Shown: positions 53,413 through 62,780 of the stretch, in pieces | How the letters are laid out: each line of letters starts with the position of its first letter | Position numbering within the stretch: position 1 is the stretch's first letter | From: Aurantibacillus circumpalustris | GTDB lineage: Bacteria; Bacteroidota; Bacteroidia; B-17B0; Aurantibacillaceae | Direction of reading: 5' to 3' | DNA: 64,000 nucleotides | NCBI RefSeq assembly: GCF_029625215.1 | Contig: NZ_CP121197.1 | Coordinates: 558,001-622,000 of the forward strand | Notes under the pieces: model-generated | What the model was told of the DNA's origin: nothing | Databases searched by the model: none | What the model saw: only the letters and a program-made list of their open reading frames with translations | Translations under genes and position numbers: made by a program

Positions 53413-54510
53413 ATGAAAACAATTACTTTATTTACAGCAATTTTCTTTCAGTGCTTTGCCTTAACTGCTCAACTTCATAAATCAATTCCACCAGGCGGAA
53501 ACAAAAAAGCGCTCGTTGGCGAGCAAATTGGAATTACAGACGTTGTGATTCATTATGATAGACCAGGCGTTAAAGGACGTGAGGGTAAGATCTATGGAAC
53601 GCCAGTTGTACACAAAGGATTTGAAAATCTTGGATTTGGCACTAGCAAAGCAGCGCCATGGAGAGCAGGCGCAAATGAAAACACGACGATTGAATTTTCA
53701 ACCGATGTAAAAATAGAAGGTAAAGATTTACAGGCTGGAAAATATGGTTTTTTTATTGCTTACGAGACAAATGAATGCACACTTATTTTCTCAAAAAACT
53801 CCACATCCTGGGGAAGCTATTTTTATAGTGAAAATGAAGATGCTTTGCGCGTAAAAGTAAAACCGACCGCTATGGATAAAAGTGTTGAATGGCTCAAATA
53901 TGAATTCATCAATCAAACAGAAAATAGCGCTACTATTGCGTTAGAGTGGGAAAAACTAATGATCGCTTTTAAAATAGAAGTTGATCTGGTGAAAACGCGT
54001 TTAGAAAACTATCGCTTGGCTTTTAGAGATAAAGATGGATTCCGCTGGGAACTAATGGATGAGGGGGCTCGCTTTTGTTTAACTAATAACACCAATCTGG
54101 AAGAAGGCCTCGAATGGTCAAACACCGCTATTTCATTTAGTCAGAATTTCACAGATTTAAGTACTAATGCTAATTTGCACGATAAATTAGGTCACAAAAC
54201 TAAATCCGATTCTATCATGAAAATAGCAATGGAAAAAGGATCCTTAGTTGAACTTCACCAGTACGGTCGAAAATTAATTGGAGAGAAAAAAGCAAAGGCA
54301 GCCTTAGATATTTTTCAGTTAAATGCGAAAAAACACCCTAAAGATTTCACCACTTACGTTGGTTTAGCACGCGGTTATTCTGCAAACGGAGATTACAAAA
54401 CAGCGCTCGTGAATGCAAAACTTGCTTTGCCATTGGCTCCCAATGATCTCAATAAAACATCCGTGCAAGCTTTTATACCTAAACTAGAAAAAGGTACAGA
54501 CATTAACTAG
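53413..54510 (+). CDS. DUF2911 protein with TPR tail
   Basis: 365 residues: signal peptide (TLFTAIFFQCFALTAQ), then the DUF2911 domain (~30-180) marked by IHYDRPGVKGREG, PWRAGANENTTIEF, LQAGKYGFFIAYETNE and STSWGSYFY, and a C-terminal TPR-like helical part (~265-350; AKAALDIFQLNAKKHPKDFT, VGLARGYSANGDYKTALVNA). Typical of Bacteroidota; periplasmic, role unknown. It precedes the sigma factor gene by ~90 nt without an obvious terminator. Confidence 0.92.
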   Translation: MKTITLFTAIFFQCFALTAQLHKSIPPGGNKKALVGEQIGITDVVIHYDRPGVKGREGKIYGTPVVHKGFENLGFGTSKAAPWRAGANENTTIEFSTDVKIEGKDLQAGKYGFFIAYETNECTLIFSKNSTSWGSYFYSENEDALRVKVKPTAMDKSVEWLKYEFINQTENSATIALEWEKLMIAFKIEVDLVKTRLENYRLAFRDKDGFRWELMDEGARFCLTNNTNLEEGLEWSNTAISFSQNFTDLSTNANLHDKLGHKTKSDSIMKIAMEKGSLVELHQYGRKLIGEKKAKAALDIFQLNAKKHPKDFTTYVGLARGYSANGDYKTALVNAKLALPLAPNDLNKTSVQAFIPKLEKGTDIN

Positions 54511-54598
54511 AAAAAACAAAAGGCGCTTATTTCAAATTTTACTAATTTTATTTTGTATTTGAAGGTGATATATTTTCAAAAACAGACACATATTGGTA

Positions 54599-55138
54599 AT
54601 GACTATGATAAATGAACAAAAATCTGCTCAAACAAACGAAGAGTTATTTGTGCATGCCTATAAAACGACTTTTCAGAAAGTTGCCACATTCATTAAAAAA
54701 ATGGGGGGCACCTTTGAAGAAGCCAAAGATATCTTTCAGGATTCACTCGTTATTTATTATGAGAAAAGAATTATTCCGGGTCGAGCCGTGCAGGATAGTG
54801 AATCTAATTACATTACGGGTATAGCCAAACATTTATGGTACAAGAAATACCGCGAAGATAAGCCACTAAGATCATTAAACATTCTGCCAGAACTTTCTCT
54901 CGAAGAAGACGAACCGAAAATTTCAGAAAACATACTTCGTTTTGTAGAACGTTCAGGAAAAAAATGTCTCGAATTACTTCAATGCTTTTATTACGATAAA
55001 CTTAGTATGAAAGATATTGCGGAACGCTTTGGTTTTTCAGGTGAACGCTCTGCAACAACCCAAAAATATAAATGCATCGAGAAAATAAGAGATGCCGTTA
55101 AAGAAAGATCATTGACTAAAGAAGATTTTTATGTTTGA
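54599..55138 (+). CDS. ECF-like RNA polymerase sigma factor
   Basis: 179 residues. The start could equally be the ATG at 54605; a TTG at 54593 is less likely. Sigma2-like helices occur at ~25-90 (GTFEEAKDIFQDSLVIYYEK, ITGIAKHLWYKKYRED), a sigma4 helix-turn-helix at ~125-165 (YYDKLSMKDIAERFGFSGE, then YKCIEKIRDAV). The linker holds LELLQCFYYDKLSM, also typical. The last bases overlap the small gene that follows by 8 nt, so that gene may encode its regulator. Confidence 0.9.
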   Translation: MTMINEQKSAQTNEELFVHAYKTTFQKVATFIKKMGGTFEEAKDIFQDSLVIYYEKRIIPGRAVQDSESNYITGIAKHLWYKKYREDKPLRSLNILPELSLEEDEPKISENILRFVERSGKKCLELLQCFYYDKLSMKDIAERFGFSGERSATTQKYKCIEKIRDAVKERSLTKEDFYV

Positions 55139-55388
55139 AACTCAGCAAATAGAATTATATCTACTGAATAAACTTTCTCCTGAAGAACAACTTTTAATGG
55201 AGGCCAACGTTTTAATTAATGAGGATTTGAAAAGAAAACTATTTTTTCAAAAACAAACACAAATTTTGGTTCGTGATTTCGGGCGTAAAAAATTAAAGGC
55301 TGAAATTGAAGCGGTTCACATAAAAATGTTCAGCGAAAAACAATTCCAAACATTTAGTCAAAAGATTTTAAACATTTTTAAAAAGTAA
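55131..55388 (+). CDS. Small cytosolic partner of the sigma factor, possible anti-sigma protein
   Basis: 85 residues, entirely helical, no membrane segment or zinc site. It opens with QQIELYLLNKLSPEEQLLME, a short amphipathic pattern that resembles the N-terminal part of Bacteroidota anti-sigma factors (in which a leading helix is followed by L-x-x-E). It overlaps the sigma gene by 8 nt and lies 2 nt before clpP. Role inferred only from overlap and the opening pattern. Confidence 0.7.
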   Translation: MFETQQIELYLLNKLSPEEQLLMEANVLINEDLKRKLFFQKQTQILVRDFGRKKLKAEIEAVHIKMFSEKQFQTFSQKILNIFKK

Positions 55389-55390
55389 AT

Positions 55391-55954
55391 ATGAGCGCAC
55401 CTCGTTTAATAGATTTGATTGATGAAAAAATTCTAAACAACCGTAAAGTGTTTTTATGGGGACAAGTGGATGATGCTTCAGCTAAACATGTCATTGATAG
55501 GCTTCTCTACTTAGAACTCAGGGATCCCGGCAAAGAAATTCAACTCATTATTAATAGTCCTGGCGGTTACGTAACATCAGGATTTGCGATTTACGACACT
55601 ATTAAATCTATCAGTAGTCCAGTTTCTACAGTATGCAGTGGTTTTGCAGCTTCTATGGCCTCAATTCTTTTATCAGCTGGTACAAACGGACGGAGATATG
55701 TTTTAAAACACGGAAGAGTAATGATTCATCAACCAAGTGGTGGAACGGGCGGTAATTCTGCAGATATCGAAATCCAGGCTAACGAGCTTCTTAAAACAAA
55801 AGAATTAAGCGCGAAAATTCTAGCTGAAAATTGCAAACAACCCGTAGAAAAAATTTTAAAAGATTTTGATCGAGATTACTTTATGAATGCTAGTGAATCT
55901 GTGGCTTATGGCATAGCAGACGCAGTTCTTGAAAATTTAGTTGAAGAGAAATAA
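55391..55954 (+). CDS. clpP: ClpP-type serine peptidase
   Basis: 187 residues. Catalytic triad visible: S88 in CSGFAASMAS, H113 in VMIHQPSGG, and D162 in DRDYFMNA. It also has NSPGGYVTSGFAIYD and the C-terminal GIADAVLENL. The length is normal for mature ClpP, but the P-site loop and absence of a propeptide are like the second ClpP paralogue in many genomes. No clpX follows. It probably degrades substrates with an AAA+ partner encoded elsewhere. Located 2 nt behind the small partner gene of a sigma factor, which is suggestive of a regulatory proteolysis role. Confidence 0.93.
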   Translation: MSAPRLIDLIDEKILNNRKVFLWGQVDDASAKHVIDRLLYLELRDPGKEIQLIINSPGGYVTSGFAIYDTIKSISSPVSTVCSGFAASMASILLSAGTNGRRYVLKHGRVMIHQPSGGTGGNSADIEIQANELLKTKELSAKILAENCKQPVEKILKDFDRDYFMNASESVAYGIADAVLENLVEEK

Positions 55955-56115
55955 TTTACAATTAAAAAAATAAAACCTTAGCAACTCCGTGGTGACATTT
56001 TAGAATCACACTATTGAAGATTCTGTTTACACACAAAAACCGACAATTTTCAATCTTTAAACCCAAAAAAAGAATTGTATCGGAGTCGCCTTGGTTTGTA
56101 TTTTAGTATTCTTGA

Positions 56116-56370
56116 CTATTTCCTAATAAACGGATTGTCATTTTTTATAAAGTATCCAGGTTGAATTGATTGGTCTACTTTTTCAAAGGCATTTACTTCA
56201 GTTACTTGATTGTCTTCTATATGCAATACCATTTCGGCAAAAAAACCATTCAAAGAATACAATACTTTATTTATTTTATCTGTTTTGTTTCTGCTAATAT
56301 AAAATCCCCATTCCCAAATGGCTTCGCAGCGGTGATCAAGATCTAGTGCGTTAAATTCCGCTAATGTCAT
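56116..56370 (-). CDS. Small conserved-looking protein of unknown function
   Basis: 84 residues. No signal peptide or membrane segment. It starts FNALDLDHRCEAIWEWGFYI and has beta-type segments KINKVLYSLNGFFAEMVLHI and QVTEVNAFEKV. The pattern is that of a small Bacteroidota cytosolic protein of a kind I have seen as hypothetical. It is isolated on the minus strand with ~160 and ~190 empty bases at either side. No function proposed. Confidence 0.7.
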   Translation of the reverse strand: MTLAEFNALDLDHRCEAIWEWGFYISRNKTDKINKVLYSLNGFFAEMVLHIEDNQVTEVNAFEKVDQSIQPGYFIKNDNPFIRK

Positions 56371-56555
56371 TATCCTTTCAATTTTTAAGTTTCTACTACA
56401 AAGATAAGAACTTAGAAAGTCATAATAAAGTTAACATTCGTGAAAGAGCTTACTAATGTAAGATTTGATGCAACTTTGTGACGGCTCAATTATACTGTTT
56501 AGCGATAAAAAACGGGCATTCATCAAAATGATAATAAAACAGTCTCAAAAGCTAT

Positions 56556-57308
56556 TTATTTATCTAACCAGGCTTTAAAATCGTTGACTCTTTCACGACT
56601 AACCACTCCATCTTCTTCATTTAAAGAATCGATATTTAATTTTAATCGGCTATTAAAATAAGGGCTTACTTTTTTAATGCTACTAATATTTAATAATACT
56701 TTTCTATTAATTCTAAAAAAAATATCCGGTGAAATTAAGGTCTCCAGATTATCTAAAGTATAGTCAATCACGTAACGTTTATTTTCTTTTATCAATAAAA
56801 CAACCCCATCTTCGGAAATAAAATACGAAATATCTTCGCTCTTTACAGTTGAAATTGTGTCTCCCATTTTAACCATAAATCGGCTTTTAAATTGCTTATT
56901 TAGATTTTGGTAGGCATTACTAATATTCTCTAGGATAACTGACTGCCCTAGGGAAACAAACTTTTTATATTTTTCGAGCGCGCTTTTTAAATCTGCCAGT
57001 CCTATTGGTTTTAAAAGATAATCGATGCTATTCGTCTTAAAAGCTTTGATAGCATATTCATCGTAAGCGGTGGTAAATATTATTGGAGTTTCAACCGCGA
57101 CTTTAGAAAAAATATCAAAACTTATTCCGTCCGCCAAATGCACATCAACAAAAAGTAAATCAGCGTTTACTCCTTTTTTAAAACTATCGATGCTTTTTTT
57201 TACTGTATCGTAATTAGCAACAATCTCGATACTCGGATCAATTTTACGCAATAAATTACTTAAATGTTCAGCCGAAAGTTTTTCGTCCTCTATAATAATA
57301 GCTTTCAT
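56556..57308 (-). CDS. LytTR-family response regulator
   Basis: 250 residues. Receiver domain with IIIEDEK, phosphorylation site D55 in LFVDVHLADG, TTAYDEYAIKAF and LLKPIGL; then a LytTR DNA-binding domain (~140-250) with RFMVKMGDTISTVKSEDISY, a strand pair, and FFRINRKVLLNI. The first bases overlap the kinase stop (ATGA-type, 57305-57308), so the pair is co-translated. Not a close copy of the regulator at 24.7 kb. Confidence 0.94.
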   Translation of the reverse strand: MKAIIIEDEKLSAEHLSNLLRKIDPSIEIVANYDTVKKSIDSFKKGVNADLLFVDVHLADGISFDIFSKVAVETPIIFTTAYDEYAIKAFKTNSIDYLLKPIGLADLKSALEKYKKFVSLGQSVILENISNAYQNLNKQFKSRFMVKMGDTISTVKSEDISYFISEDGVVLLIKENKRYVIDYTLDNLETLISPDIFFRINRKVLLNISSIKKVSPYFNSRLKLNIDSLNEEDGVVSRERVNDFKAWLDK

Positions 57309-58318
57309 CGTATTTCTAACAATGGTAATCTTACCAAAAACACACTTTTAGTCTCTTCGATTTCAACCTGTTCTTTGGTAAAATAGTTATAACGTTCCTT
57401 GATGTTCTTTAATCCTGTTTTACAGCTTGCTTCAGGAGATGTGCGTAATTGCAAATTATTGCGGACAACAATTTTATTGCGTTCGATTTCAATACTAAGG
57501 GTCAATGGAAATTCTTCCGACACTTCGTTATGTTTTATGGCATTTTCAACTAACGTCTGTAATGCCATTGGAGGTAACACTAAATTCTTAAATTCCTCTT
57601 GAATATTCATTTGTATGATTAAACTATTATGAAATCTAATTTTTAAAAGATAGAGATAAGACTCTATAAACACAAGCTCTTCCTTTAAACTCACCAATTC
57701 ATTGTTCCTGCTATCGAGTACATAGCGGTACACCTTAGAAAGCTGATTAATAAAATCAACTGCTTTGTCTTGATCTTTATAAACAAGAGAAGAAAGCACC
57801 GATAAATTATTAAACATAAAATGCGGATTAATTTGATCTTTTAAATTTTGTAATTGAGCCTGGAGACTCTCTGTTTTGTATTTTTCAACTTCTACAAGCG
57901 AACGTTTCCAGTTCCTAAAAAACTGCGAACCAATTTCGATTGATAATAAAATAATAGAAACGAGAATGCCTATGATAACTGCAACAATCACAAATTTATC
58001 TTTCGCTTCCACAGGAAACTCGCACACATACTTATTGAAAAGAAGCATTGAAAAATAAATAGTTACAGAACTAAAAATTAAACACAAAAGTAACTGAATT
58101 AAAATACGTCTTCCAGGCATGTTTTGCCAAGGAAATTTCTTATTAAGCCAATCATCAATTGTTAAATTTCCTTCCCATACAAAAATTGTAATAATAATAG
58201 AAGTTAGAAATCCGAAAAACCGATTCCCTCCCTTTTCCACTGCCACGGCCTCTAATAAAAAGGAAATCGCAATGCCGACTACTATCATGTATATAAACCG
58301 TGATGCTTTTCTGCGCAT
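57305..58318 (-). CDS. LytS-type sensor histidine kinase
   Basis: 337 residues. Four predicted membrane segments in residues 10-130 (IYMIVVGIAISFLLEAVAV, FFGFLTSIIITIFVW, ILIQLLLCLIFSSVTIYF, FVIVAVIIGILVSIILLS), then a short coiled coil and a LytS-type kinase core with H166 in NPHFMFNNLSVLSSL and an ATP-binding part (LPPMALQTLVENAIKHNE, GLKNIKERYNYF). There is no extracellular sensor domain, so it probably senses membrane state or an intramembrane ligand. Coupled to the LytTR regulator. Confidence 0.94.
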   Translation of the reverse strand: MRRKASRFIYMIVVGIAISFLLEAVAVEKGGNRFFGFLTSIIITIFVWEGNLTIDDWLNKKFPWQNMPGRRILIQLLLCLIFSSVTIYFSMLLFNKYVCEFPVEAKDKFVIVAVIIGILVSIILLSIEIGSQFFRNWKRSLVEVEKYKTESLQAQLQNLKDQINPHFMFNNLSVLSSLVYKDQDKAVDFINQLSKVYRYVLDSRNNELVSLKEELVFIESYLYLLKIRFHNSLIIQMNIQEEFKNLVLPPMALQTLVENAIKHNEVSEEFPLTLSIEIERNKIVVRNNLQLRTSPEASCKTGLKNIKERYNYFTKEQVEIEETKSVFLVRLPLLEIR

Positions 58319-58349
58319 GTGATAAATGTAATAAATTATGTTCTAGGAA

Positions 58350-58928
58350 TTAAGCAACTTGTCTTCCGAGTTCCTCAATTTTTTCAATCCACTTTTCTCT
58401 GAACCCTTGGGTTGAATTCTTAACCGGTCCTATACCTGTAACTTTTACGTTTTTAATTCCGCAAAATCCTAGAGTACGATCTTTCACTTGCGCCAAAGAC
58501 GGAGCTTTATAAAAATATTTATAAATCCAAATCGGCGTGTCGCTTGTATAGATGATATGCCCGGTTCGCCCGCTTAAAAGTTTATCCCATAAAATCCCTT
58601 TCTGCTTATATTTAAAAGCAAAACCTGGCAAAAGAGTTGCATCAAAAAAACCTTTTAATAGTGCAGGGACTGATCCCCACCAAACGGGATGTAGAATTAC
58701 AATATGATCTGCCCACTTAATTTTTTCTTGTGCAAACAAAATATCATTTTCTGGTTCTTCCTTTTTGGAATAACCGTTTATAAAATTAATAGAGAAGTTT
58801 AACTCATACAGATTGAGTAAAACCAATTGATTTCCTTTTGAAGACGCTGCTGAAGTATACGCCTTGCTTAATGAATCACAAAAACTACTTTTTGTTGGAT
58901 GCCCATTTATGACCAGTATCTTTTTCAA
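58350..58928 (-). CDS. Flavodoxin-fold NAD(P)H quinone oxidoreductase
   Basis: 192 residues. Flavodoxin_2 family, KefF/MdaB/YwrO-like: ILVINGHPTKSSFCDSL at the phosphate-binding loop, VLLNLYELNF, IVILHPVWWGSVPALLKGFF, and the Gly-rich GRTGHIIYTSDTP. FMN-dependent two-electron reduction of quinones, used for detoxification. It lies 31 nt upstream of the LytS kinase on the same strand and ~40 nt downstream of the TonB receptor. The grouping may be one transcription unit. Confidence 0.9.
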   Translation of the reverse strand: MKKILVINGHPTKSSFCDSLSKAYTSAASSKGNQLVLLNLYELNFSINFINGYSKKEEPENDILFAQEKIKWADHIVILHPVWWGSVPALLKGFFDATLLPGFAFKYKQKGILWDKLLSGRTGHIIYTSDTPIWIYKYFYKAPSLAQVKDRTLGFCGIKNVKVTGIGPVKNSTQGFREKWIEKIEELGRQVA

Positions 58929-58970
58929 CTTACTGAATTATTTTACAACGACAATCTCCGAACTCGACAA

Positions 58971-61352
58971 TTAAAACTGAATTTTATATCCAAAATTCGG
59001 GAAGAAACCAATTTGATAAGCCGTATTTACTGAATTTGTAACAGGATTATACCTTTGAGCAAACACATTCTTATTGTTTGTAACGTTTTGAATATCGAAG
59101 AATAATGATTGTGAAAGCTTTGAACGTTTTGAGTTTAGAGTAAATCCAATTTTAACATCGAATCTAAAAAAGTCAGAATTTCTTTGAGTGAATGCGTAGT
59201 CGTCTCCTTGTAACACTTGACTTTGCGAAATCTGCGACGCAGCAAGATCTACAGGCGTATAATATCTTCCCCCCGCTTGCGTCATTTTTATGCCAATTGA
59301 AATTATATTTCTTTTTTCTTTCCCCAATTTAAATTCTTTTCCAGCTAAAACATTGTAAACGTATTTTCCGTTAAAAGCCGTATTTCGCTCAATGCCATCG
59401 CTGCCTTTGTATTTAGATTCGTAAATGGTTGCAGTAATAAGTGCATAATAACCTTTGGTGAAAAATTTTTCAATTGTAAGCTCTGCACCGTAATTTGTTC
59501 CAGTTCCACTATTTTTTAAATAGCTTTGGTCGTTAGGCAAAAAACTTGCGCCTGCATTCAACATCGAAAAACTTCCCGGAGTTTCAGACGCAGGAACATT
59601 TGAGAGCATTTGATAATAAATTTCTGCTTTTATTCTCCAATCTTTAACAGGTAAAACATCATAACCTAGAACAAAATGCTGACTGCGGGTAAAATCAAGA
59701 TCTTTATTTGTTTGTAAATACGTTCCATCGGCTAAACGCGCTCTATAAAAATAAACATCAGTAGGTTGCATTTGACTATGCATACCATAACCCATACTGA
59801 ACGTATGTTTTTCTGACACTTGATATTTTAATCCAATCCTAGGTTCAATAGAAGTTGAATTGTTTAAAGCAAGTAGTTGGGTATGAAGTCCGGCATTTAG
59901 AGTGAGTCTGTCGCTAAAACGATATTTTGCTTGTGCGTAAATTTGATGCAAAGAAGTGTTGTCTTTAAAATCCCAATATTGCCTCCAAACATTATTTGAA
60001 TCTTTTTGACGTGCATCTAAATTCAGAGCAATAACTTCTGAAATAATTCCAGCTTTAATAAATAAACGCGAATTTATTTTTGAATTAAAAGAGGTGTTAA
60101 TAGAATAATGAATCTGATTGCTTTTATTTTCAATGTATCTTTCGAGCGGTTTTACATCGGTGGCAATATTGTCTTCTAAATAGTTACTCCCGTTGTAGGT
60201 GGCGCCTATTACAGTATTTACATAAGATTTATCGTTTACTTTGATAAAATGTTTTAATCCTACTAGACCAATATCACTTGAGAAATAGGAATCTTTCACC
60301 GAATTTGCAAAAAGGTCGGTGCTATCAATTTTATCATGAAGAAACTCTATTTTACTTTTTGCTCCTAAACCAAATAGTGTAAATTTTCCGAATTTAGTTT
60401 GTCCGCCGTTAATTTTAAATGAAAGATCTTGATAAAAAGGTGTTGCTGCGGTTCCAATGGGAATACCCATTTGTTGAGCAAGACCTGTAAATGAATAACG
60501 GTATGCTAACAAATATGAAGAACCTTTTTCTTTGTTTATAGGGCCTTCTGTCATGGCTTCTAAACCAGTAAGCGCGCCAAGTTGTATGGTATGTTCGCGT
60601 TTTTCAGAATTACCTGTTCTAAATCCAAGATCAAACACGCCTGCGTTGGCATTACCATATTCTGCTGGAAAAGCTGAAGTAAAAAAATCTGAATTTTTTA
60701 TCACATTGGTGTTAATTGCGCTCACCGGTCCACCCGTTGTTCCTACAGTAGAAAAGTGATTTGGATTTGGTATGTTAAGTCCTTCAATACGCCATAAAAC
60801 GCCAGTGGGCGAATTTCCACGAATAACAATGTCGTTACGCGAATCGTCAGGCGAACTCACTCCTGCAAAATTTGCAGCAAGTCTTGATGGGTCAGATCTT
60901 CCACCTGCATAACGGTTCACCTCTTCCATTGAAAATGATCTTCCACTAACGGAAACCATTTCGTTTTGTGTTTCATTTTTTTTGGAACCAGACACAACCA
61001 CTTCTTCTAAAGATGAAATATTTTCTTCCATTCCAATTTCCAATACTACCTCTTTACCAGCGCTTACATCAATATTTGGCAAAACAATTTCTTTATAGCC
61101 TAGGTAAGAAATTTTAAGGTCGTAGCGTCCGGCTTTTACTTCGGTAATTTTAAAACGACCATCGGCGTTACTAACAGACCCTTTAATTGGATCACTTCCC
61201 ATCAGAACAACATTTGCTCCTGGAATTTGCATTTGTGATTGTTTGTCGATAATAACTCCACGAATGTTTTGGGTTGGCGAAGTGTTTTGTGCTTTTACAC
61301 TGATTAAAAACGTTGTGCTTAAAATTAGTGTTAAAATAAAAATGTTTTTCAT
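58971..61352 (-). CDS. TonB-dependent outer-membrane receptor (CarboxypepD-like start)
   Basis: 793 residues: signal peptide (1-21), carboxypeptidase-regulatory-like domain (~28-112; NIRGVIIDKQSQMQIPGANV, GRFKITEVKAGRYDLKISYL), a linker (ENISSLEEVVVSG), a plug domain (~130-235; FAGVSSPDDSRNDIVIRGNS, AEYGNANAGVFDLGFRTG) and a large barrel ending FFPNFGYKIQF. No SusD or DUF4249 gene adjoins. Ligand unknown. Its downstream neighbours on the same strand are the quinone reductase and the LytS/LytTR pair, so redox-linked uptake is thinkable but unsupported. Confidence 0.94.
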   Translation of the reverse strand: MKNIFILTLILSTTFLISVKAQNTSPTQNIRGVIIDKQSQMQIPGANVVLMGSDPIKGSVSNADGRFKITEVKAGRYDLKISYLGYKEIVLPNIDVSAGKEVVLEIGMEENISSLEEVVVSGSKKNETQNEMVSVSGRSFSMEEVNRYAGGRSDPSRLAANFAGVSSPDDSRNDIVIRGNSPTGVLWRIEGLNIPNPNHFSTVGTTGGPVSAINTNVIKNSDFFTSAFPAEYGNANAGVFDLGFRTGNSEKREHTIQLGALTGLEAMTEGPINKEKGSSYLLAYRYSFTGLAQQMGIPIGTAATPFYQDLSFKINGGQTKFGKFTLFGLGAKSKIEFLHDKIDSTDLFANSVKDSYFSSDIGLVGLKHFIKVNDKSYVNTVIGATYNGSNYLEDNIATDVKPLERYIENKSNQIHYSINTSFNSKINSRLFIKAGIISEVIALNLDARQKDSNNVWRQYWDFKDNTSLHQIYAQAKYRFSDRLTLNAGLHTQLLALNNSTSIEPRIGLKYQVSEKHTFSMGYGMHSQMQPTDVYFYRARLADGTYLQTNKDLDFTRSQHFVLGYDVLPVKDWRIKAEIYYQMLSNVPASETPGSFSMLNAGASFLPNDQSYLKNSGTGTNYGAELTIEKFFTKGYYALITATIYESKYKGSDGIERNTAFNGKYVYNVLAGKEFKLGKEKRNIISIGIKMTQAGGRYYTPVDLAASQISQSQVLQGDDYAFTQRNSDFFRFDVKIGFTLNSKRSKLSQSLFFDIQNVTNNKNVFAQRYNPVTNSVNTAYQIGFFPNFGYKIQF

Positions 61353-61457
61353 AGCTTTTGATTTGATGGATCAAAACTACAATGACGATTCTTGTGTTAA
61401 CAGTAAAAACCTATGAACTGTCGAATTGGGTGCTTGAGTTGTAAAAATTTTAGGGCT

Positions 61458-61799
61458 CTATTTGGATACCTGTTCTAAAATCTCCGCAACATTTATCGCC
61501 ATGTGACTTTCGGAATAAACACTTTTACCATTTTTTATTAAGAGTATCTGCGGAGATTCATGAGTCACACCATAGCGTTGGGCTATTTTGTTGGATATAT
61601 TTCTATATGCAAGAAGATCTAAGTAATAAGGTGTAATCGCCATAGTATTCTCATCGCTCCAAGTTCTTTCAATTCTGCCAAGTGAAGCTCTGCTAATGCT
61701 GCAAGTTGTGCTATGCTTTAGTATTAAAACCGGTTTGGTTTTAGATAATTCATCAATTTGTTCCAATTGATTTAAAGTGCTTAGTTCATTCCAATTCAT
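61458..61799 (-). CDS. ytxJ: YtxJ-type bacilliredoxin (DUF2847)
   Basis: I start at 61799 (MNWNELSTLNQL); an upstream ATG adds a hydrophobic leader of poor quality. 113 residues, thioredoxin-fold, with the active site KHSTTCSISRASLGR (single Cys in T-C-S-I-S) and the conserved VTHESPQILLIKNGK with its cis-Pro. YtxJ/BrxC removes bacillithiol from oxidised proteins, which implies that this organism makes bacillithiol. Monocistronic, just downstream of the alpha/beta hydrolase on the same strand (67 nt). Confidence 0.9.
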   Translation of the reverse strand: MNWNELSTLNQLEQIDELSKTKPVLILKHSTTCSISRASLGRIERTWSDENTMAITPYYLDLLAYRNISNKIAQRYGVTHESPQILLIKNGKSVYSESHMAINVAEILEQVSK

Positions 61800-61866
61800 A
61801 AAGCAAAGATCAAAAATATAAAATTGAACTAAAGTTATTTTTTGCAAAACATCATTTCAAAACTCA

Positions 61867-62703
61867 CTATTTCTTAAAAAAATCTATCGTTTTATCAAAT
61901 ACTTCTTTCGCGTGTTCGGGTAAGGTGCCGTTAAACGGATGTTTCACGCCAAAGGTGTGATCGCCATTTTCAATTACCAAAAGTTGCGCATGTTTCGCGC
62001 TACGGTACAAATCTTCAGCATCTTTAAATTTCACAGCCTGATCATTTGTTCCATGAACAATTAAAAAGGGAATTTCCAAACGCTTTACGGCATGATTAAT
62101 ATTGAGGCGTTCTTTATTAGCTTGTTGATTTTCATAAAATTGGTAATACAAAGGCATATCTTGTTTTGTTCGTGCATTCTTTGCAAACACCACGCCATCC
62201 TTTTTCCAGGTTTCAATAGTGCGAAGTTTATTTCTGTTTACTAAATCACTTACCGCTGCCCAGGTTGCAATTTTTTTTACTCTTTTATCTTCCCCTGCTT
62301 TTAAAATTACTATGCCGCCACCGCGACTATGTCCTAACAAGTATACTCTTTCAGGATCAATTTCTTTTTTTAATCCGTCAAAACTTAGAGTCCAATCAAT
62401 CACATTTTTACAATCATCTAGTTCAATTGTAAAATTGTTATTTCCAAAAGCTTCTAAGTCTCCAAAATTTAAAGGGTCCTCAGGCGTAGTGCCATTGTGC
62501 GAAAAATTAAATTTAATAAATACAAAACCTCCTTCCGTAAAAGTATTGGCCATATGATCAAAATGCCCCCAATCTTTAAATCCCTTAAATCCGTGCGCGA
62601 AAATAACGACTGCTTTTGGCTTTTCTGTGCTAGTGTAGAAACAGTCTAACAAAATTGGTTTCTCTTTTGAGCCGTCGATCAGAATATTTTTAAGTTGCAG
62701 CAT
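61867..62703 (-). CDS. Alpha/beta hydrolase (dienelactone-hydrolase-like)
   Basis: 278 residues from the ATG at 62703. No signal peptide. Oxyanion region IFAHGFKGFKDW, nucleophile elbow GHSRGGGIVIL (Ser), acid in HGTNDQAVKF (Asp), and His in GDHTFG: a complete triad. The family hydrolyses esters or peptides in the cytosol; the substrate is not predictable. It diverges from the small gene at 62781. Confidence 0.9.
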   Translation of the reverse strand: MLQLKNILIDGSKEKPILLDCFYTSTEKPKAVVIFAHGFKGFKDWGHFDHMANTFTEGGFVFIKFNFSHNGTTPEDPLNFGDLEAFGNNNFTIELDDCKNVIDWTLSFDGLKKEIDPERVYLLGHSRGGGIVILKAGEDKRVKKIATWAAVSDLVNRNKLRTIETWKKDGVVFAKNARTKQDMPLYYQFYENQQANKERLNINHAVKRLEIPFLIVHGTNDQAVKFKDAEDLYRSAKHAQLLVIENGDHTFGVKHPFNGTLPEHAKEVFDKTIDFFKK

Positions 62704-62780
62704 AGTCAAAGATAGTATTTCCAAATTTTAAAATTGATAGCTAGTAATTCCCGATTCATAAAAAAGATTATTTAATTTTG

